6,343 bases of DNA, taken from JBGOUJ01 sp041477005. GTDB lineage: Bacteria; Acidobacteriota; Terriglobia; Bryobacterales; JACQDG01. Shown piece by piece: positions 1 to 5,731 of this stretch (position 1 is its first letter; the number at the start of each line of letters is the position of its first letter). The stretch is from positions 1 through 6,343 of the forward strand of contig JBGOUJ010000457.1 in assembly GCA_041477005.1 (NCBI GenBank), in the 5' to 3' direction. Both the position numbers and the translations under genes were made by a program. The notes under the pieces were generated by a model. It was not told the origin of the DNA. It saw only the letters and a program-made list of their open reading frames with translations, and made no database searches.

Positions 1-12
1 CGGCGATCCGGC

Positions 13-19
13 AAGGAGG
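13..19 (+). promoter_or_regulatory. Shine-Dalgarno site of the DUF3500 gene
   Basis: AAGGAGG is a near-perfect Shine-Dalgarno sequence. It lies 5 bases before the ATG at 25 but only 2 bases before the in-frame GTG at 22, so it decides the start in favour of ATG 25. The promoter must lie outside the window. Confidence 0.85.
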
Positions 20-24
20 GCGTG

Positions 25-1062
25 ATGCGACAACATCTACTGCGGTTGACGGCCTTGTTGCTCTGCGCGATGGGGCTGGTGGCGGCTTACAACCGCACCA
101 AGACGAGCGCCAACATGGCGGGCGCGGCGCACAATTTCCTGGTGGCGCTGTCGGCGGACCAGAAGGCCAAGGCGACCTTCGCGATGGACAGCGAGGAGCG
201 CCTGAACTGGCACTTCATCCCCCGCGAGCGCAAGGGGCTGCCGTTGAAGGAAATGGACGGCGCGCAGCGGGCGCTGGCCGAGGCGTTCATGAGCACCGGG
301 CTGAGCCAGCGCGGGTACATGAAGGCCACCACCATCATGAGCCTCGAGCAGGTGCTGAAGGAGATCGAAAAGGGCGGCACCAACGTCCGCGACCCCGAGC
401 GGTACTTCTTCAGCGTGTTCGGCGAGCCGTCGGAAAGCGGGACGTGGGGCTGGCGCGTGGAAGGGCATCACCTGGCCCTGAACTTCGCGATCGTCAAGGG
501 CCAGATGGTCGCCTCCTCGCCGACGTTTTTCGGAGACAACCCGGCGGACGTGAAGCAGGGACCGCGGCGGGGGCTGCGCACGCTGGCGCGGGAAGAAGAC
601 CTGGCCCGCGACCTGCTGAATCTGCTCGACGCCAAGCAGAAGACGGCGGCGGTGATCGACAAGACCGCCCCTAAGGACATCCTCACCTACAACAAGCGCA
701 AAATCGACCCCGAGAACCCCAAGGGCATCAGCGGCTCGAAGCTGACTAAGAAGCAAGGCGAGGCGCTCATGGCGTTACTCGAGGAATACGCCGGCGATAT
801 GCCGGAAGATCTCGCCAGCGCCCGGATGGAAGCAGTGAAAAAGGCGGGCCTGGACAAGATTTATTTCTCTTGGGCGGGCGGGCCGGATCGGGGCCAGGGG
901 CATTACTATATGGTTCAAGGGCCGACCTTCCTGGTCGAATACGACAACACGCAGAACGACGCCAACCACATCCACTCCGTGTGGCGGGACTACAAAGGCG
1001 ACTTCGGGATGGACTTGCTGGCGGCGCACTACCAGGAGTCCCACCGGCGCAACGCAGACTGA
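25..1062 (+). CDS. Secreted DUF3500 family protein
   Basis: A complete 345-residue protein that I recognise as a DUF3500 family member; the molecular function of the family is not established. It begins with a signal peptide (basic MRQHLLR, then a hydrophobic stretch to about residue 21), so the product is probably exported; there is no lipobox. The DUF3500 region covers nearly all the rest. Features typical of it are the N-terminal FLVALSADQK block (about 38-47), the WGWRVEGHHLALNF block near residues 140-153, a GQGHYYMVQGP segment near 291-301, and the strongly conserved-looking YDNTQNDANHIHSVWRD at about 306-322, followed by GDFGMDLLAAHY. The clustered His, Asp and Asn residues would suit a metal or substrate site, but that is inference. 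ATG at 25 is preferred over GTG at 22 because of Shine-Dalgarno spacing. Length is normal for the family. It is followed 12 bases later by a DinB-like stub on the same strand. Confidence 0.9.
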   Translation: MRQHLLRLTALLLCAMGLVAAYNRTKTSANMAGAAHNFLVALSADQKAKATFAMDSEERLNWHFIPRERKGLPLKEMDGAQRALAEAFMSTGLSQRGYMKATTIMSLEQVLKEIEKGGTNVRDPERYFFSVFGEPSESGTWGWRVEGHHLALNFAIVKGQMVASSPTFFGDNPADVKQGPRRGLRTLAREEDLARDLLNLLDAKQKTAAVIDKTAPKDILTYNKRKIDPENPKGISGSKLTKKQGEALMALLEEYAGDMPEDLASARMEAVKKAGLDKIYFSWAGGPDRGQGHYYMVQGPTFLVEYDNTQNDANHIHSVWRDYKGDFGMDLLAAHYQESHRRNAD

Positions 1063-1074
1063 CGAGCATACTTC

Positions 1075-1211
1075 ATGGACGACGCGGAGCGGGCGGCGAT
1101 CCTCGAGCCGCTTCACGACAGCCGTCAGGCGCTGCTCCGCGTCGTAGATCGTTTAACCGCGGCACAAAGCGGCAATGAGCCGCCGACGACCGCAAGAGCC
1201 AACCCAGGCTC
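1075..1211 (+). pseudogene. 5' stub of a DinB-like gene
   Basis: The frame starts at ATG 1075, 12 bases after the DUF3500 stop, and opens with MDDAERAAILEPLHDSRQAL, then LRVVDRLTAAQ. This resembles the first helix of DinB/YfiT-like four-helix proteins, which typically begin with an E-R-x-x-x-L-x-x-S-R pattern and a 'L-S/T-x-x-Q' turn. After about residue 31 the resemblance stops. The frame continues to a stop at 1318-1320, but from 1212 it runs antisense through the 3' end of the opposing hydrolase gene and carries no DinB helices 2-4 or their metal-binding His. A full DinB protein is about 150-180 residues, so this is best read as a truncated remnant. The resemblance rests on about 30 residues; it could instead be a short unrelated ORF. 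Confidence 0.4.
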
Positions 1212-1212
1212 T
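1195..1212 (-). terminator. Hairpin at the end of the hydrolase gene
   Basis: A perfect 6-base stem (AGAGCC / GGCTCT) with a 6-base loop lies at and just past the hydrolase stop codon (TGA, 1214-1212). Read on the - strand it is followed by TGCGG rather than a run of T, so it is at best a weak intrinsic terminator. A second 5-base stem (GCGGC / GCCGC, loop AATGA) follows at 1169-1183. Confidence 0.35.
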
Positions 1213-2608
1213 CATTGGACCTTCCTCAAGTACAGCACGGCCGGACCGCCGAAGGGAGTGATGAAGATCCTCAGGGCGCCCCCCTGGACCGGATTCCCGG
1301 CGACCGTCGCGTTCTTGTAGACGTTGAACCACTCCACGGAGAACGTTCCCTGACCATCGCTGAGGTTGACCCGGAATTCGCCGTTGTTTCCCGGCTGGAA
1401 TACCAGGTACTCGGAACCGGGCTTGGCCAGGCAGTACCGGACCGAGGCCAGCTCATCGTGGGGCGTCATCTCGGCCAGGTTGATCCTTTCGGCATAGCGG
1501 CGGGTCTGGCCCATGGCGTCCCGAGCGGAGTCATGCCACGTGGGCGAGGGCGGAAGCTCTTCCATGAGCAGGACATTGAGGCCCCGGCAGAAGCTCTTCC
1601 ACACCCACACGGCGTCGCCGCAGACATGGCCGCAGAGGTGATCGGTGTCGTTCACGATAACCTTGCCGCTGAAGTTGGCCGGAGGATTGTCCCGGTAGTT
1701 GTCGGGCCCGTCGCCGGGATTCGGCGAGATCCAGTCGGCCGGGCTGTTGAACAGCTCGCGATTCGTTCCACCCGGATGTTGGAATGTCATGCCCACCGGA
1801 TGCTGTTTGGGTTTGCCGGCCTCATACTGGTGCACGTAGTCGATCACGTGATACTGCCAACCGGTAGAGTAGGCGCCGGCTTCGTTGCAGACCTCGTAGA
1901 GCACGTTGTCGAGATCGTTCACCGTGTCGACAATCTTGCGCAGGTAAGCCTCTTGCAACTCCAGGACCCGCTTGCCCATGCCGCTGTTTAACAGGGTGTA
2001 GAATTCCCGGCCTTTGCCGTCGCGATTGGCGTCGCCTCGATCCCGTTGCTGTTGTTGTTGGCGTTGAAGGGATGGTAGGTCCAGGCGTCCACAAATTGCA
2101 CCTCCCAGCCCTCGAAGAGCATGATCGATACATACATGCCCCGGTCCCGGGCGGCGATGATCCGGGCCCTCATCCGGTCGAAGTATTCCGGGTCGAACCG
2201 AGTCAGGTCGAACTTCGGTTTCTCATCCTGGGCCATACCGGGGCCGCTGCGCACCCAGGGATGGGGCCGGCTATGCTTGATCCCCAGCGGCTCGTCATCC
2301 ATCCACTTGGGCGCCTCCCACCTCCACAAGCGAAAGAAACTGTGGTTGTGGGCCTGCAGGAAATCGAGGTAGCCGTTGTAGTTGAATACGGGCGGCGGAT
2401 CCCCGCCCCCGGAGCGGTGCCCGTTGTCCTGAAAGTTGTTCCAGTGATGGCTTCCCGTCAGGTAGATCGCCTTCCCGGACCCATCGGTGAAGTATCGCGA
2501 ATTGGTCTGTAGGATTCGCAGCGGTCCCCGCGCGGGCGCCGTCTGAGCGGCGGCAGACAGGACCGCCAGGCACAATATCAGGAAAGCGGTGCTCACCAAA
2601 CGAAGCAT
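1212..2608 (-). pseudogene. Frameshifted secreted glycoside hydrolase-like gene
   Basis: Two adjacent - strand frames (2608-1988 and the frame ending at 1212) are halves of one gene. Restoring one base near 2033-2036 joins NNNSNGIE to ADANRDGKGREFYTLLNS and gives about 465 residues. The start at ATG 2608 is chosen because it has AGGAG 6 bases upstream and is followed by a clear signal peptide (MLRLVSTAFLILCLAVLSAAAQ); the longer frame from 2704 has no such support. Mature domain: TDGSGKAIYLTGSHHWNN near the N-terminus, typical of secreted TIM-barrel hydrolase-like proteins of the DUF4038/DUF6298 type. An N-E pair in LYEVCNEAG (composite residues 242-243) sits where clan GH-A enzymes carry the acid/base Glu. 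NDTDHLCG (320-327) and WVWKSFCRGLN follow. The last 75 or so residues look like a small beta-sandwich. The substrate is unknown, probably a plant or microbial polysaccharide. As written, translation stops at TAA 1990-1988, before the putative catalytic Glu. A sequencing error cannot be excluded. Confidence 0.75.
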
Positions 2609-2614
2609 CAAAGA

Positions 2615-2619
2615 CTCCT
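2615..2619 (-). promoter_or_regulatory. Shine-Dalgarno site of the hydrolase gene
   Basis: On the - strand AGGAG lies 6 bases before ATG 2608. It fixes the start at the codon that directly precedes the signal peptide and rules out the longer frame beginning at 2704. Confidence 0.7.
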
Positions 2620-2671
2620 GGCAGGCAACAAGAACCATTCCGGACCGCATACGGGATCTCCATTCTCCATC

Positions 2672-2687
2672 TACTGTCATGGCAGTA
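2672..2687. promoter_or_regulatory. Candidate GntR operator (16-base palindrome)
   Basis: TACTGTCATGGCAGTA is an inverted repeat in which 14 of 16 bases pair; only one symmetric pair (T2677/G2682) is mismatched, around a perfect CATG centre. It lies 63 bases upstream of the hydrolase ATG and about 140 bases upstream of the regulator ATG, in the region the divergent genes share. FadR-type GntR proteins bind short palindromes as dimers, commonly in the promoter of their own gene and of the adjacent target. Binding by the neighbouring GntR protein is inferred from position and symmetry only. Confidence 0.55.
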
Positions 2688-2764
2688 AAGAGGTGTGAAA
2701 CCAAAGTACATCACCTAAGTTGCTTCCTGTCAAGATTCCTTTGAGGAGGACACAGGGGGGGCCT

Positions 2765-2782
2765 TGGCCCGTGTGGCCCGTG
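2765..2782 (+). repeat. Tandem 9-base direct repeat
   Basis: TGGCCCGTG occurs twice with no spacer, just upstream of the regulator gene, after a G7 run (2755-2761). It could be a replication slippage product or a half-site array. No function is evident. Confidence 0.6.
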
Positions 2783-2826
2783 CTAAGTTATTGACATTAC
2801 GGAAGAAAACATGGCACTCTGAGGAA

Positions 2827-3639
2827 ATGCCCCTATCCGTCAAAGCTCCACGGCCGCCTTCTTGGCAAGGGAGCCTGGCGGAACAAGCTTACCTGGCAAT
2901 TCGAGAGCAGATTCTTCGTGGCCAACTGCCTCTAGGCGCCGTTTTGTCCCGCCGCCGGCTGGCCGAAGAGCTCGGCATGAGCATGTTGCCAGTCACCGAA
3001 GCGGTCCAGCGTCTGGAAGCCGAAGGACTGGTAGAGAGCCGGCCGCAGGTGGGAACCCGGGTGCGCATCCCCACCGAGCAGTCGGTTCGAGAGCGGTTCA
3101 TCATCCGAGAGGCGCTGGAGAGCCAGTCGGCGAGACTCTTCGCGGAAAAGGCCAGCTTTCAGCAGCGGCAAGAGTTGGGGCGCATGGCGGAGCATGTGGA
3201 TGCGCTGTTCGAACGGCGTGCGAGCGGCGACTGCACTCCGGAATTTCTCTTTGCCGTGCACAGTTACCATTTCCAGTTCCATATGAAGATCGCCGAATAT
3301 TCCGGTTGCTCGGCGCTGCGGGAAATGATCGAAAGAAATAACGTGCTGGTCCTGAACTGGCTCTATGACCTGGTCGGCCAGCAACCAACCACGCCGCCTC
3401 GATTCCACCGGGACCTGATCGAGGTCCTCTGCGGAACCGAGCCTGAAGCTGCCGACGCGGCCATGCGGCGCCACGTTCGATGGGGAATCGAGGAAACCGT
3501 GCAGAGTATTCTGCAGATCAAGCCGCATTCCGGCGGCAAGTGGCGACTGCGTGGCGCAGGCCGGAGCGCCGCCGAGCGGGTCCGAGGGTACGCGGCCTCC
3601 TCAGGGGGCATGAGAGCACTTGTACCCACACCATCGTGA
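2827..3639 (+). CDS. FadR-type GntR transcriptional regulator
   Basis: From ATG 2827 this is a 270-residue GntR-family regulator. Residues 16-82 form the winged helix-turn-helix: LAEQAYLAIREQILRGQL, then SRRRLAEELGMSMLPVTEAV with the recognition helix, then RLEAEGLVESRPQVGTRV forming the wing. Residues about 88-230 are an all-helical FCD ligand-binding domain. The four positions that usually bind metal in FCD proteins appear to be H148, H152, H194 and H216; the first is usually Asp. FCD regulators usually sense small organic acids or sugar acids, so the ligand may derive from the substrate of the divergent hydrolase (inference). The start is uncertain: GAGGA sits only 1 base before ATG 2827, while in-frame TTG codons at 2764 and 2791 would add 21 or 12 residues without adding domain. 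A basic, Gly/Arg-rich tail of about 39 residues (232-270) extends past the usual FCD end. Confidence 0.88.
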   Translation: MPLSVKAPRPPSWQGSLAEQAYLAIREQILRGQLPLGAVLSRRRLAEELGMSMLPVTEAVQRLEAEGLVESRPQVGTRVRIPTEQSVRERFIIREALESQSARLFAEKASFQQRQELGRMAEHVDALFERRASGDCTPEFLFAVHSYHFQFHMKIAEYSGCSALREMIERNNVLVLNWLYDLVGQQPTTPPRFHRDLIEVLCGTEPEAADAAMRRHVRWGIEETVQSILQIKPHSGGKWRLRGAGRSAAERVRGYAASSGGMRALVPTPS

Positions 3640-3665
3640 CGACGTTCGGCTGGAAGCGATGCATT

Positions 3666-3687
3666 CCTCCGGGATACCGATCGGAGG
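3666..3687. terminator. Hairpin between convergent genes
   Basis: CCTCCG at 3666-3671 pairs perfectly with CGGAGG at 3682-3687 across a 10-base loop. It lies 26 bases after the regulator stop and about 50 bases beyond the end of the opposing hemerythrin gene. It has no T run on either side, so termination is only a possibility from its position. Confidence 0.3.
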
Positions 3688-3698
3688 CGCGGGAGCAA

Positions 3699-3729
3699 GG
3701 AGACGCCGGGGTTTCCGGAGACGCCGGGG
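3699..3729. repeat. 13-base direct repeat, period 18
   Basis: GGAGACGCCGGGG is present at 3699-3711 and again at 3717-3729, separated by TTTCC. It is non-coding and sits next to the stop codon of the hemerythrin gene. It may be a small duplication; no function is evident. Confidence 0.65.
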
Positions 3730-3736
3730 CGGCGCG

Positions 3737-4156
3737 TCACAGGCAGACGTGGACCACCTCGGCTTCGATGGCCCGCTTCAAGGTTTCGAGCGTCTCCGGA
3801 GAGAGGCGCTTCTGAATATCCTCGAACAGCTCCCGCTCTTCGCGCCGGATGTGCCGGCTGAGGGCGGCGCCGAATTCGGCCAGCGTGGCTGGCACGCGCG
3901 CTGCCAGGTCCTCGAGGAGCCGATGCTCGGCCACCAGCTCTTCGACCAGCGGCGTGGGACCCAGGTTCTGGCGTATCGCCGGGAACAGAATCCGCTCCTC
4001 GACGTCGAAGTGATTCCGTAACTCCAGCTCAAACAAATCGGCGACCTTGCGCGCCAGCTCGGCGGTCTTTTCGGGAGAGCGCTCGATCAGCACGCAAAGG
4101 GCCAGGGCGTGCTGGTGCTGGTGGGAGAGCGGGATGAGGCTCGGGTGGCGGAGCAT
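3737..4156 (-). CDS. Single-domain hemerythrin (HHE) protein
   Basis: A 139-residue cytoplasmic four-helix protein of the hemerythrin/HHE family, which binds a di-iron centre and is linked to oxygen binding or sensing and to nitric oxide or oxidative stress. Candidate ligands in order: H12 and/or H16 in SHQHQHAL, H49 and E53 in NHFDVEERILFP, H78 in EHRLLEDL, and H102 with E106/E107 in HIRREERELFED. This matches the H...HxxxE...H...HxxxE/D layout of the family, and the length is normal for a one-domain member. There is no signal peptide or fused domain. The start at ATG 4156 lies 4 bases after the TAG (4163-4161) of the upstream gene, and the AGG at 4166-4164, inside the end of that gene, can serve as the ribosome site, so it is probably translationally coupled. 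Last visible gene of the operon; its partner or exact role cannot be told. Confidence 0.88.
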   Translation of the reverse strand: MLRHPSLIPLSHQHQHALALCVLIERSPEKTAELARKVADLFELELRNHFDVEERILFPAIRQNLGPTPLVEELVAEHRLLEDLAARVPATLAEFGAALSRHIRREERELFEDIQKRLSPETLETLKRAIEAEVVHVCL

Positions 4157-4160
4157 AAGC

Positions 4161-5045
4161 CTACCTGTGCTGTTCGAGGGCCTGGATGGTCTCGAGCACT
4201 ACATCTCCTACGATCTGAAAGCTGCTTGCCTTGAGCTTGTCCATGGTGTCCTGCGCGGTGTGCCAGTAGGCATTGCCAGGACCGTAGTCCAGATCGATCA
4301 GGTCCAGAACGGAAAGGCCGGCCTGGGCGAAGGGGACGTGATCGTCCTCGATGGCGGTGGCCCTGGTTTTGGTGAATTGCGCCGGGTAGCCGATCCGGGC
4401 GGCCGCCGACCAGGCGAGGTCCCGCAGCCAGGGCGTCGAGTTGAGATCGTAAACCAGATCGAGGTTGGCATCGCCGATCATGTCCACGTTGATCAGCGCG
4501 GCGATGGAGGCGGCCGTGCCGTCGTCCTTCCACTTCGCGGCGAGCCGCCGGCTGCCGTAAGTGTGGTCGTCGCCTTCCCAGCTCACCAGCGATTCCTCGC
4601 CGTCGAACCAGACGAACCAAATGCTGTCGCGATGGGGCGTCCGAGTGAGCGTGCGGGCCAATTGGAGCAGCAGGCCCGCGGAGGAGCCGCCGTCGTTGGC
4701 GCCGACAAAATGGAGATTGGGACGGTCATAGGTGTCATAGTGGCCGGAAATGACCACCACGCGGCCGGAAGGGCCGGGGAATTTGGCGATCAGGTTGGTC
4801 ATCGAGCGAGGTCCGAGCGGGGTGCGGGCGCTGAAGGAGTCTTCCACGATCTCGCACTTCAGGGGCCGCAGCTCAGCCAGGAGCCACTGGCGAAGCTTGC
4901 GGAGCGCGGGCGAGCCGGCGGGACGGGGACCGAAGGCGACGATGCGGCGGGTTGCTTCGAAAGCCGCGGCGCCGTCGAAGGCCGCGGCGGCCGGAAGGGC
5001 CGTACCGAGTATCAGGAATGGGATTAAAGTTTTTTGGCCAGGCAT
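4161..5045 (-). CDS. Secreted glutaminyl cyclase-like M28-fold protein
   Basis: A 294-residue exported protein: MPGQKTLIPFLILGTALPAA is a signal peptide, probably cut near residue 22. The rest is an M28-type zinc hydrolase fold. It carries more than the generic peptidase motifs: the residue set known from human glutaminyl-peptide cyclotransferase can be lined up by eye. Zinc ligands would be D118 (FVGANDGGSS), E151 (FDGEES) and H262 (YWHT). Catalytic E150, D188 (NVDMIGD) and D235 (EDDHVPF) are present, as are the pocket tryptophans W156 (FDGEESLVSW) and W261. The YGSRRLAAKW segment also matches the animal enzyme. The likely reaction is cyclisation of N-terminal Gln to pyroglutamate on exported proteins or peptides; an aminopeptidase role remains possible. 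The start at ATG 5045 has no clear Shine-Dalgarno but lies within the upstream methyltransferase gene (22-base overlap), which implies coupling. No other start precedes the signal peptide. Confidence 0.85.
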   Translation of the reverse strand: MPGQKTLIPFLILGTALPAAAAFDGAAAFEATRRIVAFGPRPAGSPALRKLRQWLLAELRPLKCEIVEDSFSARTPLGPRSMTNLIAKFPGPSGRVVVISGHYDTYDRPNLHFVGANDGGSSAGLLLQLARTLTRTPHRDSIWFVWFDGEESLVSWEGDDHTYGSRRLAAKWKDDGTAASIAALINVDMIGDANLDLVYDLNSTPWLRDLAWSAAARIGYPAQFTKTRATAIEDDHVPFAQAGLSVLDLIDLDYGPGNAYWHTAQDTMDKLKASSFQIVGDVVLETIQALEQHR

Positions 5046-5731
5046 AGGTAGCCCAAGGTGGAATGCTTGTCGCGGTCGAGAAAATCGAGCGGCGGGAGCA
5101 GCAGCCCGCCCGCCACCGCCTTGATGGCGGCCAGCGGAAACGCCAGCCAGCGCCAGCCTCCCTGAAAGTAGAGTGCTGCTTCGAGCAGTCGGCGCCCCAG
5201 CAGGGTGAAGAAGCCCCCGGCCGGCTCAATCCGGAGATCGCCGAACCCGGCCCGGCCGAGCAGCCACTCCAGACCGTGCCGTGTGTAGCGGAAGTAGTCA
5301 TGGGGCGCCTGGTGGACGCCCCATTCCTGCGGGGCGACCAGCAAGAGCAGCGAGCCCGGCGCCAGCACCCGGGCGATCTCGGCCAGCGCGCGCGCCGGCT
5401 CCGCCGTATGCTCCAGCACAACAATGTTGAGCGCGCCGCGAAAACAGCCGTCGGCGAAGGGCAGCCAGCCCAGGTCGGCCTGGACGTCGAGCTTCGAGTA
5501 GTCCCACCCGGGGTCCCCCACGGCCAGATCCACTCCGACGTAACGGCAATGGGAAAAATAGTGGGCGTAGCGGCCCTCGCCCGCCCCGGCGTCGAGCACG
5601 CGCGTTCCGGCCGGCAGCGCGCGGGCGAAGCGTGCGACTTCATCCTCGATCGCCGCCTCGAATCGCAGCAGGCGGCGGTGAAGCCACGCCGGCAACACGG
5701 CCGCCAGGCGGCGGTGCCAGGGCGGCTTCAC
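5024..5731 (-). CDS. Class I SAM-dependent methyltransferase
   Basis: A 235-residue protein with a Rossmann-like methyltransferase domain of the Methyltransf_11 type. Motif I is VLDAGAGEGRY (residues 45-55), the acidic end of beta 2 is D68 in YVGVDL, LPFADGCF (90-97) and NIVVLEH (102-108) form the later cofactor motifs, and VLAPGSLLLLVAP follows. HDYFRYTRHGLEWLL is typical of the substrate side of these enzymes. The C-terminal third is hydrophobic (WLAFPLAAIKAVAGGLLLPP), suggesting membrane association and a lipid- or envelope-linked substrate, which is inference. There is no signal peptide. The start is GTG at 5731, overlapping the upstream stop as GTGA, with GAGG about 10 bases before it. 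It overlaps the glutaminyl cyclase gene by 22 bases at its end. The methyl acceptor is unknown. Confidence 0.88.
   Translation of the reverse strand: MKPPWHRRLAAVLPAWLHRRLLRFEAAIEDEVARFARALPAGTRVLDAGAGEGRYAHYFSHCRYVGVDLAVGDPGWDYSKLDVQADLGWLPFADGCFRGALNIVVLEHTAEPARALAEIARVLAPGSLLLLVAPQEWGVHQAPHDYFRYTRHGLEWLLGRAGFGDLRIEPAGGFFTLLGRRLLEAALYFQGGWRWLAFPLAAIKAVAGGLLLPPLDFLDRDKHSTLGYLCLAKKL

Noticed and set aside
1215..1991. Long + strand open frame of 258 codons opposite the hydrolase
   Set aside because: It is the antisense shadow of a high-GC coding region; the - strand frame carries recognisable hydrolase motifs and the + strand translation resembles no family.
1995..2035. DxNxDG motif in the restored frame read as a dockerin
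   Set aside because: Only one DANRDGKG segment is present, where a dockerin needs two. It is probably a calcium-binding-like loop in the hydrolase.
2025..2045. Programmed -1 frameshifting in the hydrolase gene
   Set aside because: No slippery heptamer of the X-XXY-YYZ type is present at the shift point (reading ATC GAG GCG ACG), so mutation or sequence error is more likely.
2791..2820. Complete sigma-70 promoter built on TTGACA
   Set aside because: No acceptable -10 hexamer occurs at 16-18 bases spacing; the bases there are GC-rich.
1160..3740. Transposon ends or target duplications around the hydrolase-regulator pair
   Set aside because: No transposase, terminal inverted repeats or matching flanking repeats could be found by eye on both sides.
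4047..5027. Long + strand open frame of 326 codons opposite the glutaminyl cyclase gene
   Set aside because: The - strand has a signal peptide and a complete active-site residue set; the + frame is a GC-rich shadow spanning two genes.
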